Positions 16,034 to 25,398 of a stretch of 38,249 nucleotides of DNA are shown in pieces. Under the pieces are notes generated by a model, which worked only from the letters and a program-made list of their open reading frames with translations, did not search any database and was not told the origin of the DNA. Source of the DNA: a bacterium (lineage in GTDB: Bacteria > Margulisbacteria > Marinamargulisbacteria > JABIPA01). The position numbers and the translations under genes are program-made. The DNA lies in the NCBI GenBank assembly GCA_018699495.1, contig JABIQV010000166.1, positions 1-38,249 of the forward strand, given 5' to 3'. Within the stretch, counting starts at the first letter, position 1, and each line of letters begins with the position of its first letter.

Positions 16034-17317
16034 TTAGAAATCTGAAACACCATAATAAATGGCATCTATGGTTTGTTCAATATCGGCAACCGAATGAGCC
16101 GCCGACATAAATCCTGATTCAAAAGGAGACGGCGCCAAATAAACCCCTTTTTCAAGCACACGTCGATAAAACTTTTTAAAGTCAATTGACTGAGCTTTTT
16201 TAACATCCGACAAGTTTTCTATCGCCCTATCAGTAAAAAACAAAGAGAACATTGTACCCACAGAATGTGTCTTAAATGGTAAATTGGTTTTTTCAATAAC
16301 CTTTCGAAGGCCGTTTAATAATAATTTGGTTTTTTCCTCTATAGATTCAAAAATATGGGTTTCATTCTTAAGTTTCTCAAGCGTTGCTATCCCAGCTGCC
16401 ATAGTGACTGGATTTCCAGATAATGTTCCTGCCTGATAAACACCTCCTTCAGGAGAAACGCATGCCATAATTTCTTTTGAGGCACCATAAGCGCCACACG
16501 GAAGACCCCCTCCAATTACTTTCCCTAAAATAGTAATATCAGGTTTTATTCCATATACGTGCTGGGCACCTTGAATCCCTGCCCTAAAACCCGTCATTAC
16601 CTCATCAAAAATTAAACACGCACCATATCTCGTCGTTAACGATCTAAGCGTCTCCAAAAACCCATCTTTAGGCAAAACGACGCCCATGTTTCCCGCAACA
16701 GGCTCAACAATAATACCCGCAATTTTATCACCATAACGTCTAAACAAATCTTCAACTTGTTCGCCGTTATTATATTCGGCAAGCAATGTATGACTTACTT
16801 CTTCTTTTAAAACGCCTAAACTATCTGGCTGACCATGCGTCAGTGCTCCCGAACCCGCAGACACTAACAGACTACTTACATGCCCATGGTAGCACCCTTC
16901 AAACTTCACAATATACGGCTTCCCCGTATATCCACGAGCCAACCTTATTGCAGACATTGCGGCCTCTGTACCAGAATTAACAAATCGAATTTTTTCAATA
17001 CTTGGGAAAAACTCGATTACAAGGTTAGCTAATCTTGTCTCTAATACCGTAGGCGCTCCAAAAGATGTACCGTCGGCAATAGTGGATTGAATAAAGGATA
17101 AAATTTCTGGATGCGCATGCCCAAAAATAAGAGGTCCCCATGATAAAACATAATCAATATAGGACTGCCCATTTTCTCCTATAAATCGAGACCCATTGCC
17201 TTTTTTTACAAAAACAGGATCTCCCTCAACAGACGAAAACGAGCGGACAGGACTATTCACTCCACCAACTAAAACTTTCTTAGCGGCATCAAAAAAACTG
17301 GAATTTTGCGTCAACAA
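16034..17317 (-). CDS. hemL: Glutamate-1-semialdehyde 2,1-aminomutase
   Basis: PLP-dependent enzyme that converts glutamate-1-semialdehyde to 5-aminolevulinate, the second step of the C5 tetrapyrrole route; cytoplasmic. About 427 residues, normal for the family. NSGTEAAMSAIRLAR (PLP phosphate site), LIFDEVMTGFR and the PLP lysine in ILGKVIGGGLPCGAYG are all present. A longer frame from the TTG at 17329 would place the Shine-Dalgarno GGAG (17324-17327) inside the gene. I therefore start at the TTG at 17317, 6 bases after it; the next TTG (17314) is equally possible. The N-terminus then reads straight into FFDAAKKVLVGGVNSPVR as expected. It is 139 bases after hemB, the loosest link in the cluster, so it may have its own expression signals. 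Confidence 0.95.
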   Translation of the reverse strand: MLTQNSSFFDAAKKVLVGGVNSPVRSFSSVEGDPVFVKKGNGSRFIGENGQSYIDYVLSWGPLIFGHAHPEILSFIQSTIADGTSFGAPTVLETRLANLVIEFFPSIEKIRFVNSGTEAAMSAIRLARGYTGKPYIVKFEGCYHGHVSSLLVSAGSGALTHGQPDSLGVLKEEVSHTLLAEYNNGEQVEDLFRRYGDKIAGIIVEPVAGNMGVVLPKDGFLETLRSLTTRYGACLIFDEVMTGFRAGIQGAQHVYGIKPDITILGKVIGGGLPCGAYGASKEIMACVSPEGGVYQAGTLSGNPVTMAAGIATLEKLKNETHIFESIEEKTKLLLNGLRKVIEKTNLPFKTHSVGTMFSLFFTDRAIENLSDVKKAQSIDFKKFYRRVLEKGVYLAPSPFESGFMSAAHSVADIEQTIDAIYYGVSDF

Positions 17318-17323
17318 TAAAAT

Positions 17324-17327
17324 CTCC
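17324..17327 (-). promoter_or_regulatory. Shine-Dalgarno that decides the hemL start
   Basis: GGAG on the minus strand, 6 bases before a TTG at 17317 and 9 bases before a second TTG at 17314. It favours an internal start four or five codons after the first possible TTG. Confidence 0.6.
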
Positions 17328-17456
17328 AAAAACTAAAATTAACAATACTACGAGGATAAAAACTTATCTTTAAGCGTACCATACGAGGAAATAGGTTTCA
17401 ATTTACTTAACTATATCCAGTCCAAATAGAAACGCCCGTTTGTCAATTTGAACTAC

Positions 17457-18443
17457 CTAATAATCAGAATCACAAACAACATCACACGCTGCATATGAAA
17501 TAATTAACGAACACCCGGCTCTCTTTAAACAAAGCATGGCTTCTCTCATAGCCAATGTCTCATCTAACATCTCTGCTTCACTGGCCGCTTTTATCATCGA
17601 ATATTCACCAGAAACATGGTACCCCACCACCGGCAAAACGCCTTCTTCAGATAAAGTTTTAATAATATCCATATACCACAACGCTGGCTTCACAATTACA
17701 AAATCGGCTCCTTCTTCAAAATCCAAAGCTGCCTCAGTCAATCCTTCTTTAAATTGTGTAGGGGCAATTTGATACCCTTTTCTATCTCCTTTAAAAGAAT
17801 GGCTAACACCCGACGCTTCACGAAAAGGCCCATAAAGGGAAGATGCAAATTTAGAAGAATAAGCCATAATTGAAACAGAAGAATGACCGTCAGAATCAAG
17901 TGCCCGTCTCAACGATTGAACAGTCCCATCCATCATTCCCGAAGGAGCAACACAATCAACGCCTGCCACAGCATATGAACACGCTATTTTATTCATTATC
18001 AAAAGAGTTTCATCATTATCAAGTTTATTATTTTTAAGAACACCACAATGCCCATGAGAGGTATAAGAACAAAGACACAGATCTGCTATGACATACAACT
18101 CAGGATACTTACTTTTAATTTTTTTAATCACCGTCTGAACAATTCCATTTGATACGTACGATTGTGATGCCACTAAATCCTTTAATTCTGGAATTCCAAA
18201 CAAAATAATTGATAAAATACCCTTAGAAACGGCTCTATCACACTCATCCAAAACCGATTTTACGGAATGTTGAAAAACACCCGGCAACCCCTTAATAGAC
18301 TCCTTTTTACCTTCTTTTAAACGTTCACTGACAAACAATGGGTATATAAAATCACTTCGATGCAATTTATGTTCGGATAACATTTTTCTTAAATTAGGAG
18401 ATTGTCTATATCTATGCATTCGAGAAAAAGAATTTAACGTCAT
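17457..18443 (-). CDS. hemB: Porphobilinogen synthase (delta-aminolevulinic acid dehydratase)
   Basis: Condenses two 5-aminolevulinates to porphobilinogen, 328 residues, cytoplasmic octamer in the family. The zinc-type active-site cysteines are Cys123, Cys125 and Cys133 in DLCLCSYTSHGHCG, so this is a Zn enzyme and not the Mg-only form. The two Schiff-base lysines are Lys198 in SIMAYSSKFASSLYGPFREA and Lys252 in FVIVKPALWYMDI. The start RMHRYRQSPNLRKML matches the family arm. It begins 1 base after the cobA-hemD stop, so the two are translationally coupled. Confidence 0.97.
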   Translation of the reverse strand: MTLNSFSRMHRYRQSPNLRKMLSEHKLHRSDFIYPLFVSERLKEGKKESIKGLPGVFQHSVKSVLDECDRAVSKGILSIILFGIPELKDLVASQSYVSNGIVQTVIKKIKSKYPELYVIADLCLCSYTSHGHCGVLKNNKLDNDETLLIMNKIACSYAVAGVDCVAPSGMMDGTVQSLRRALDSDGHSSVSIMAYSSKFASSLYGPFREASGVSHSFKGDRKGYQIAPTQFKEGLTEAALDFEEGADFVIVKPALWYMDIIKTLSEEGVLPVVGYHVSGEYSMIKAASEAEMLDETLAMREAMLCLKRAGCSLIISYAACDVVCDSDY

Positions 18444-18444
18444 T

Positions 18445-19938
18445 TTATACCTCTTTATTCTTTACATTTAATAGTGTTTTAAAAACACCAATTACACATG
18501 GTGTGTCTGCAACATATATTTTATTTTTTAGATCTCTTTTCATCAACCCTTTATACGTTGTCTGTCCAATAGCAATAATGACACTTGTATCAACAATCTT
18601 CATATTAGCCAAAACAAAATCAGCTTGTGCTGGACTTGTAAAAATCAATATATCCGTATCATTAAAAGTTACGGGGTATGACGGCAATGCATAGACAGGT
18701 TTATAAATCGGACAAAGGCTCATCTCAACCCCTAAATCAATAAAACTAGTTTTTATCGACAAATCAGAAACTTCAGAACATGGAAAAAAAACAGTTCCTT
18801 TGTAATCTTCAGGGTACTCTAAAACAACACCTTCTATGCTTGGTACCGTCGGTTCGAAATCAGGACAAAGACCATATCTAGATAAATATTGAGTCGTCGA
18901 TGGTCCTACTGAAATAATCTTTTTTCCTGCAAGAACTCGCACATCTAATTTGTTTTTTGATAACAAATCGATAAAATAACGAACAGCCGTCTGACTAGTA
19001 AATAAAATTACTGAACTTTTAAACAAACAATCAAGTTGGGAGTTACTCACATCCAACGAATCAAAGCTAGTGACAGGAAAAAGAACGACATCAACACCTG
19101 CCAAACTCAAAAATTCTTTCCATCCCTGGCTTTTATCTTTATCTCGAAAAAGAATAACTCTTGTCCCGAATAATTCCTGATCTTTACGATAAAATAACGA
19201 AGCAACCACCTCTCCCACAATAAAAATAGCAGGCGGTTTAATCCCTTCTCTTTTTTGTTCGGCAACTATCGTACTTAACGTACCCACCACAATTTTTTGC
19301 GACGATACCGTTCCATGATAAATTAATGCACAAGGCGTCTTATCTCCCCATTTTTTTTCAACTAAAAGTCTCTCTACCAAAATATTCAAAGTGGTCACAG
19401 CCATAAAAAATACTAAGGTATCAGAATCCGGAATAACAATATCCCATGGATTTTTAACATTTTCATCCTTAAATCGCCCCGTTATCGCAGTTAACGAACG
19501 TGCGATATCTCTATGAGTTAAAGATAACCCTAATGACGAAGAAATACCGGTTAACGAAGAAATACCAGGAACAACAACGACATTCCAATTTTTAGATCGA
19601 ATATAATCAAGTTCTTCTCCCCCTCGTCCAAAAATCATTGGATCGCCACCTTTTAGCCGAACTATCAACCGACTATCCGAATAATAATGAGCAATTAATT
19701 CGTGAATCTCATTTTGCTTTTTTGAGTGAGCGCCTTTTCGTTTACCCACATCTATCAATATACAATCAGACGTAGCCCATGAAAGAAGAGTAGGATGAAC
19801 TAACGCATCATAAAGAATGATATCTGCTATTTCCAAGTACATTTTTCCCTTAACAGATAACAAATCAGGATCCCCTGGTCCAGCACCTACCAATACAATT
19901 AATGGTTCATCTCTAAATTGTCGATGTTTATCAAGCAT
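18445..19938 (-). CDS. cobA-hemD: Fused uroporphyrinogen-III C-methyltransferase / uroporphyrinogen-III synthase
   Basis: Bifunctional cytoplasmic enzyme, 497 residues. The first part (about 12-250) is a SUMT: IVLVGAGPGDPDLLSVKG, VRLKGGDPMIFGRGGEE, VVPGISS, and LTAITGRF. It methylates uroporphyrinogen III twice to precorrin-2. The second part (about 258-495) is a HemD-type synthase (ILFRDKDKSQGWKEFL start, SVILFTSQTAVRYFIDLL, VGPSTTQYL, DILIFTSPAQADFVL, and AIGQTTYKGL near the end) that closes hydroxymethylbilane to uroporphyrinogen III. The fusion order is the one common in Clostridia-type clusters. Coupling the two activities favours flux to siroheme or cobalamin, or to heme through siroheme, over the classic coproporphyrin branch; no hemE or later gene is in view. 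One base separates it from hemC and from hemB. Confidence 0.95.
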   Translation of the reverse strand: MLDKHRQFRDEPLIVLVGAGPGDPDLLSVKGKMYLEIADIILYDALVHPTLLSWATSDCILIDVGKRKGAHSKKQNEIHELIAHYYSDSRLIVRLKGGDPMIFGRGGEELDYIRSKNWNVVVVPGISSLTGISSSLGLSLTHRDIARSLTAITGRFKDENVKNPWDIVIPDSDTLVFFMAVTTLNILVERLLVEKKWGDKTPCALIYHGTVSSQKIVVGTLSTIVAEQKREGIKPPAIFIVGEVVASLFYRKDQELFGTRVILFRDKDKSQGWKEFLSLAGVDVVLFPVTSFDSLDVSNSQLDCLFKSSVILFTSQTAVRYFIDLLSKNKLDVRVLAGKKIISVGPSTTQYLSRYGLCPDFEPTVPSIEGVVLEYPEDYKGTVFFPCSEVSDLSIKTSFIDLGVEMSLCPIYKPVYALPSYPVTFNDTDILIFTSPAQADFVLANMKIVDTSVIIAIGQTTYKGLMKRDLKNKIYVADTPCVIGVFKTLLNVKNKEV

Positions 19939-19939
19939 G

Positions 19940-20851
19940 TTAACTAGATAACCTCTTCAAAGACTCACCAAACAATTGAATTGACTTCACATGAGAATCT
20001 ACCAAAAACAGTTCTTTACCCTTATGAATTTGAGATATAGATCCACCTGTCTTAAAAAACCATTTTACTTCAAATTCATTTCCCCTCAATTCAGATGTTA
20101 TACCTAACGGAATATTACAATCAAACTCAATTGCTTTTAAAAGTTCATATTCCATTTTCGATATTTTTAGTTGATTAGAGTCGGAAACAGAACGACATAT
20201 TTTCACCATCTCATTTTTGCCAGTGACTGTCTCCAAACATATAACACCCTGCCCTGGAGCCGGATAACAAAAACTTGGATCTAATACTTCATAAAATTGA
20301 GGTTTTTTATTCAAACGAATCAATCCCGCATAAGACAACATAACCCCATCAACAGTCTTCCCAACCAAATTTAATCGAGTGTCTACATTCCCTCTAATTG
20401 GCACACACGACCAATTAGGCAATGTCATCTCTAACCAGGCTTGCCGTCTAGCACTCCCTGTTCCAATAACAGGGTTCTTTAATTCTTCTAACGGTTTAGA
20501 ATAAACAAGCACATCACTCTGTGTTTCAGGAGTAAAAAACCCCTCTAAACAACAGCCTTCGGCTAATCGAGATGTAACATCTTTAAAGCTATGCACAGCG
20601 ATATCAATTTTATCATCCAAAAGAGCATGTTCGAGTTCCTTAATAAAAACGCCTTTTCCGCCTAAGTCCTTCAAATCTGTCGATTTATCGCGATCTCCCT
20701 GCGTCATTATTGAAACGATTTGAACATCTATCGACGGATATTTAGAAAGAATATTAGCTTTCACCATCTGCGTTTGGACTTGCGCCAAAGCAGAGCCTCT
20801 CGTTCCAAGACGCAGTAACTTAGGTACTACAAATTCCAAAGATTCAAGCAT
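19940..20851 (-). CDS. hemC: Hydroxymethylbilane synthase (porphobilinogen deaminase)
   Basis: Polymerises four porphobilinogens to hydroxymethylbilane, cytoplasmic. RLGTRGSALAQVQTQMV opens the fold. VHSFKDV carries the catalytic aspartate (Asp91), RRQAWL and RGNVDTRL are substrate-binding, and Cys245 in EFDCNIPLG holds the dipyrromethane cofactor. The frame is open upstream to 20896, but that would overlap hemA by 53 bases. The ATG at 20851 gives 303 residues, the family length, and a compact 8-base overlap with the hemA stop, so I chose it. It is followed by cobA-hemD after 1 base. Confidence 0.95.
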   Translation of the reverse strand: MLESLEFVVPKLLRLGTRGSALAQVQTQMVKANILSKYPSIDVQIVSIMTQGDRDKSTDLKDLGGKGVFIKELEHALLDDKIDIAVHSFKDVTSRLAEGCCLEGFFTPETQSDVLVYSKPLEELKNPVIGTGSARRQAWLEMTLPNWSCVPIRGNVDTRLNLVGKTVDGVMLSYAGLIRLNKKPQFYEVLDPSFCYPAPGQGVICLETVTGKNEMVKICRSVSDSNQLKISKMEYELLKAIEFDCNIPLGITSELRGNEFEVKWFFKTGGSISQIHKGKELFLVDSHVKSIQLFGESLKRLSS

Positions 20852-21851
20852 GCGAATAAGTTTGCCACTCTTCAAACTTAATAAGATCATAGTCAACTAT
20901 ATTCATAGCTTTCTCTTCGTCTTCTTGTCGTTTATCTATTGTTTTAACAGCATACTCTTTTAATTGACTTAATGTATTCACCGTCACAAAAGACGAGACG
21001 TCTGGTTGTACATTTCTAGGCATTCCAAGATCAACTATAGATTTTGTTTTACTATGAGAACTTAAATTTTTTGAATGCAAAATATACTCTTTAGCCCCAG
21101 TTGCCGCAATAATTAAATGAAAGTCCCCAGCTCTCTTATCAAGCGCTTGGAATGGAAACGTTTTCAAGTCATACTTTGTGCAAAGTCTATCCAGCTTGTC
21201 TTCAGTTCGATTGATAATGGTAATATTTTTATGGCCCAACGCAACAAGTTTTTTAATGGCCCTTAACCCCATAGTCCCCGCACCGATAACTAAAACGCTC
21301 ATGTTTAAATAATCAGAAAACTGAGCTCTAATAGCATCTATACCTATAGATGTTACAGAGGAAGCTCCTATACTTATTGAGGTACGAGACCTAACTTTCT
21401 TTCCAACAGAAATCCCCATTTGAAAAACTTTATTTAAATATTTTTTTGTCGTTTCTTCGGTTTTTGCAACGGCATACGCATTCTTAATCTGACCTAAAAT
21501 TTCGTTTTCCCCAAACACCATAGATTGCATGCCACATGACACCTCAAACAAATGTCGAATAACAGACTGGCCTGTTTTAAAAAGAAATATCTGAGAAAGT
21601 TTTTCTTCATCAATCAATTGAAATTGACTAATAATCGTCAAAAGCGCCTGTTTAGCACTGTTTAAATCGTCAGCTTCGAAATACAATTCTACACGATTGC
21701 AAGTAGACAATAAAACACATTCATTAATCAATGAAGATTTTTTAACCTGCTTCAAAAAAGAAGGAATATCTTGAGATCTAAAACAAACTGATTCTAAATT
21801 TTCCCAAGATACCTGCTGAAAACTTGCTTCAAAAAGACCGATTGAATCCAT
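20844..21851 (-). CDS. hemA: Glutamyl-tRNA reductase, short form lacking most of the dimerisation domain
   Basis: NADPH-dependent reductase that turns glutamyl-tRNA into glutamate-1-semialdehyde, the first committed C5 step. The catalytic nucleophile is Cys51 in LLSTCNRVE. MVFGENEILGQIKNAY is the substrate-domain signature, and VLVIGAGTMGLRAIKKL is the NADPH-binding loop. IVDLGMPRNVQP closes the Rossmann domain. At 335 residues it stops where relatives of about 420 continue: only the first helix of the V-shaped C-terminal dimerisation domain remains (about 295-335). The end is not obviously a frameshift, because hemC begins inside its last codons. It starts 5 bases after the ctpA stop. Confidence 0.93.
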   Translation of the reverse strand: MDSIGLFEASFQQVSWENLESVCFRSQDIPSFLKQVKKSSLINECVLLSTCNRVELYFEADDLNSAKQALLTIISQFQLIDEEKLSQIFLFKTGQSVIRHLFEVSCGMQSMVFGENEILGQIKNAYAVAKTEETTKKYLNKVFQMGISVGKKVRSRTSISIGASSVTSIGIDAIRAQFSDYLNMSVLVIGAGTMGLRAIKKLVALGHKNITIINRTEDKLDRLCTKYDLKTFPFQALDKRAGDFHLIIAATGAKEYILHSKNLSSHSKTKSIVDLGMPRNVQPDVSSFVTVNTLSQLKEYAVKTIDKRQEDEEKAMNIVDYDLIKFEEWQTYSHA

Positions 21852-21856
21852 ATCTA

Positions 21857-23125
21857 TTAGCCATTTAATTCCTTATCAAATTCTGTATCTTTATTAGATT
21901 CAGAAATCAATTTCAGCATTTCTTCCACGGCAATTTTTAATTGATAATCTGTCCCAATTGAATATTTATAATCTGGTTCTTCCATCATTTTAATATTGTC
22001 GGTCGGAATCTTAGCATCGATATCTACCTGAATTCCTTTTTTTGTAATATCAACCATATCAGGGGTATAGTAGCGAGCAATAGTTATTAAAACAGCGGAG
22101 TCATCTGGCAAAGGAAATATTTTTTGAACCGACGCTTTTCCAAACGTATCTCTCCCAACAATTAATCCACGTTCATTATCCTTAATCGCTCCAGCAAAGA
22201 TTTCAGAGGCTGATGCAGACCCCTGATTAACCAAAACAACCAATGGTCCTTTTGGATATATCGCACGACCTCTTACTGATTCCGAATTCTTTTCCCCATT
22301 TCTACCGATCGTATGAACGACATCGCCTTCATCTAAAAACATAGACGAAATAGAAATCGCATTTCCTAATAACCCACCACCATTATATCTTAAATCAACA
22401 ATAACCCCTTTAGCCCCTTTGTTTAGAAGTTCTTTTAACCCGTCTGCTAATTCCGAATCAGCTCTTTTACTTTCAAAAGTAGCAAGTCTCAAATACCCAA
22501 TCTTTTCGGGAACAGATAATTCCCCTAATTGTTCTGGTAAAACTTCAAACTTATCAACGGATTTTAAAGGAATCTTATCTCGTATAATATCCACATCGAA
22601 CGGCTCTTTAGTCCCTTCTCTTAAGATTCCTAAAACAACTTTACTGTTCTTAGGGCCCCTGATTTTAGTGACCGCTTCATTCAGGCTCATCCCCTTGGTT
22701 GAGTCTCCATCTATGCTTACAATCTTATCTAGAGATTTTAAACCAGCTTTATATGCAGGAGTCCCTTCAATAGGCGCTATAACAGTTAGTAGTTTATCTT
22801 TCATACCAATATGAATACCAATTCCAAAAAATTCGCCACTCATACGAACTTTCATTTCAGCATGACTTTTTGGCTCTAAAAATCGCGTATAGGGATCATC
22901 TAACTCAGCCAAATATCCCTTAATAGCTCCATATTCCAAATTTCGCCGATCTATATCTTTATCAACATACTCAGATGTCACCCAAAACTTAACAACATTT
23001 AGTAGGCTAAAGTCATTTTTATAAAACCCATCAGACTCAGATTTTCCAATTAAATTTGAACAAAACGCAAACACAACTAAGGTAACTAAACCAATTGTAA
23101 TTATTTTAAACGGACTTTTTTTCAT
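21857..23125 (-). CDS. ctpA: C-terminal processing peptidase, S41 family
   Basis: Membrane-anchored periplasmic serine protease, 422 residues. An N-terminal anchor helix (about 8-27) leads to a helical cap and a PDZ domain (about 95-165, GIGIHIGMKDKLLTVIAPIEG). In the S41 core, GSASASEIFA gives Ser305 and TFGKASVQ gives Lys330, the Ser/Lys dyad at the expected 25-residue spacing. Such proteases cut hydrophobic or tagged C-termini of envelope proteins and help control cell-wall enzymes. It is the first gene of the heme operon. Its link to heme synthesis is positional only; a promoter was not recognised in the 320+ base divergent region upstream. Confidence 0.95.
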   Translation of the reverse strand: MKKSPFKIITIGLVTLVVFAFCSNLIGKSESDGFYKNDFSLLNVVKFWVTSEYVDKDIDRRNLEYGAIKGYLAELDDPYTRFLEPKSHAEMKVRMSGEFFGIGIHIGMKDKLLTVIAPIEGTPAYKAGLKSLDKIVSIDGDSTKGMSLNEAVTKIRGPKNSKVVLGILREGTKEPFDVDIIRDKIPLKSVDKFEVLPEQLGELSVPEKIGYLRLATFESKRADSELADGLKELLNKGAKGVIVDLRYNGGGLLGNAISISSMFLDEGDVVHTIGRNGEKNSESVRGRAIYPKGPLVVLVNQGSASASEIFAGAIKDNERGLIVGRDTFGKASVQKIFPLPDDSAVLITIARYYTPDMVDITKKGIQVDIDAKIPTDNIKMMEEPDYKYSIGTDYQLKIAVEEMLKLISESNKDTEFDKELNG

Positions 23126-23521
23126 GTATTGCCTCTACTCTTTTTCATAATTCTTTAAACGATATCCAATTTAATGACTAATATAACCAATTTATTTTAC
23201 TCCAACCACACAATATTGTCTAAACACAAATTAATAACTTATGCTAAATAAACGATCCTCATACTAAAACGTCCATATTTATGAAATATCGACGAAAATA
23301 AAAGAAAGCATTCCTTAAAAAGGATATCTTCCCTATCAAAACCTTTCACCCACTAAAAAAATATTGGAAAGAAATACACCCAAAGGGAGATTTGTTCAAA
23401 AGGTTTTAGCACGAACGTTCTATTTTACATCCCAGATAAATAACTAAGCTTGACCAAGAAAGTATCGCCGTTCAAAAGGGAATCTTTTAACCCCATATTC
23501 CCTCTTGTTATTCGAGAGTCA
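23126..23521. other. Divergent intergenic region between ctpA (-) and gpmI (+)
   Basis: About 396 AT-rich bases that should contain promoters for both directions. I saw only weak boxes (for example TTGTCT followed by TATGCT with 18-base spacing near 23216) and a 5-bp hairpin TCCTT/AAGGA near 23314. The frame of gpmI is open back to 23450 from a TTG, but that part lacks family similarity. No small gene was found. Confidence 0.5.
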
Positions 23522-25171
23522 ATGGGCTTTAATGTTTTCATGAAATACTCTCTTAAAAAATCAACTCATTTCAAAAAAAACCCTGGCCCTTTAGTCCTAA
23601 TAATTTTAGACGGAGTAGGCATCGGGAAAAAAGACAACTCCAATGCCGTACACATAGCACATACGCCATGCTTAGATTTGCTTATGTCGTCTCATTTATA
23701 CACAGAACTAAAAGCACATGGAACGGCTGTTGGAATGCCATCTGACGAAGACATGGGTAACAGTGAAGTTGGGCATAACACGTTGGGATCTGGACGTGCA
23801 CTTCCTCAAGGTGCGACGTTAGTGAACACTTCCATTAAAACAAAAAAGATATACAATTCTCCAACATGGAATTCATCTATGAACCATTGCCTTAACTACA
23901 ATTCAACCCTCCATTTCATCGGTCTTTTATCGGACGGAAACGTACATTCACACATAAATCATTTAATTGATATGTTGGATAAATCAGCGAAAGAAAAGGT
24001 TAAAAAAGTAAGAATTCATTGCCTGTTAGACGGAAGAGATGTCGACGAACGCTCTGCATTAAGTTACGTAGCCCAATTAGAAAATAAGTTATCGACAATC
24101 AATAATACCGAAGGCTTTGATTACGCTATTGCTTCGGGTGGTGGTCGAATGCTTATAACAATGGATAGATATAATGCTGACTGGAAAATGGTTGAAAAAG
24201 GCTGGGAAACCCATGTCTTAGGAAATGCTCGTCACTTTAGTTCTGCAAAACAAGCTATCCAAACAATGTATACAGAAAATAATAAGATTACCGACCAATA
24301 CTTACCTCCTTTCGTAATTTCTGACGATGCGTCTACCCCTATAGGTAAAATCAAGAAAAATGACTCTATTATATTCTTCAATTTCCGAGGTGATAGAGCA
24401 ATAGAGATGTCTATGGCTTTCGAATCTCAAAATTTTGATAAATTCAACCGTGCCCCAATTCCAAATATCAACTTTTCAGGAATGCTCTCCTATGATGGAG
24501 ACTTAAATATCCCAAAAAACTACCTTGTCGATCCACCTTTTATAGACGACCCATTAAGTAAATATTTGTGTTATGAAGGTATTCGTTCATTTGCAATTTC
24601 AGAAACCCAAAAATATGGACACGTTACTTATTTCTGGAACGGAAACAGCTCTGGATACATTGATAAATCTCTAGAAAAATACATAGAAATCCCTAGCTAC
24701 ACCGGTCCCTTTGACGAAAAACCAGAAATGAGAGCCCCTGAAATTGCCGAAAAAACAATCGAACTCCTAAAATCAGGTCTTTATGATTTTGGACGAATCA
24801 ATTTCCCAAATGGGGATATGATCGGTCATACTGGCAATTTCAATGCCACCGTCAAATCTGTCGAAGCAGCTGACACACAGCTTTCCCGATTATTAGAAAC
24901 AATAAACGAGTTAAAAGGAACAGCTATAGTCTTAGCCGATCATGGCAATGCGGATGAAATGTATGTCTTAAAAAATGGCATTAAGAAAACAAAAACAGCA
25001 CACAGCCTTAATTCAGTTCCGTGTGCTATAGTTGACCCTCTTTTTAAAAATACATACATAATGAAATCCATATCCCCCCCGGGCCTCTCAAATATAGCTG
25101 CTACAATTTGTAATTTACTTGGCTTTGAAGCACCTACTCATTTTGACAGCTCACTTATAGCACCTCTATAA
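23522..25171 (+). CDS. gpmI: 2,3-bisphosphoglycerate-independent phosphoglycerate mutase
   Basis: Interconverts 3- and 2-phosphoglycerate in glycolysis, Mn-dependent, cytoplasmic. PLVLIILDGVGIG holds the first metal aspartate. The phosphoserine nucleophile is Ser81 in DEDMGNSEVGHNTLGSGR. LLDGRDVDERSAL and FNFRGDRAIEM line the substrate site. NFPNGDMIGHTGNFNATV and VLADHGNADEM supply the remaining metal ligands. The frame is open to a TTG at 23450 (573 residues). I start at the ATG at 23522 (549 residues) because the extra residues do not resemble the family; the ATG at 23540 is also possible. Neither has a strong Shine-Dalgarno. The NPGPLVL-type start and length fit the longer plant/spirochaete-like branch; that sub-assignment is by eye. 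Confidence 0.94.
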   Translation: MGFNVFMKYSLKKSTHFKKNPGPLVLIILDGVGIGKKDNSNAVHIAHTPCLDLLMSSHLYTELKAHGTAVGMPSDEDMGNSEVGHNTLGSGRALPQGATLVNTSIKTKKIYNSPTWNSSMNHCLNYNSTLHFIGLLSDGNVHSHINHLIDMLDKSAKEKVKKVRIHCLLDGRDVDERSALSYVAQLENKLSTINNTEGFDYAIASGGGRMLITMDRYNADWKMVEKGWETHVLGNARHFSSAKQAIQTMYTENNKITDQYLPPFVISDDASTPIGKIKKNDSIIFFNFRGDRAIEMSMAFESQNFDKFNRAPIPNINFSGMLSYDGDLNIPKNYLVDPPFIDDPLSKYLCYEGIRSFAISETQKYGHVTYFWNGNSSGYIDKSLEKYIEIPSYTGPFDEKPEMRAPEIAEKTIELLKSGLYDFGRINFPNGDMIGHTGNFNATVKSVEAADTQLSRLLETINELKGTAIVLADHGNADEMYVLKNGIKKTKTAHSLNSVPCAIVDPLFKNTYIMKSISPPGLSNIAATICNLLGFEAPTHFDSSLIAPL

Positions 25172-25398
25172 ATCAAATAAATTTACAAAAAATTTTAGGC
25201 CGTCCAATAACCACACAAAGAATACAGAAAACAAATTCCACACCTAATTAAACGGCCTCAATCACTTTAAACAAACGACCAATAAAACCTAGAAAAAACA
25301 AAAATACATTTATCCTATTTAAAAATTTAAGTTAATATTATTCAGATAATTAGACAAAAAATATTTTTTCGAAAATAAAAAATTTAAAGGGTAAAGCC

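Noticed and set aside
20852-20896. Longer N-terminus for hemC
   Set aside because: It would overlap hemA by 53 bases and adds residues not found in the family; the ATG at 20851 gives normal length.
25197-25258. AGGCCGT/ACGGCCT inverted repeat after gpmI as a terminator
   Set aside because: Seven pairs around a 48-base loop and no T-run after it; too weak to call.
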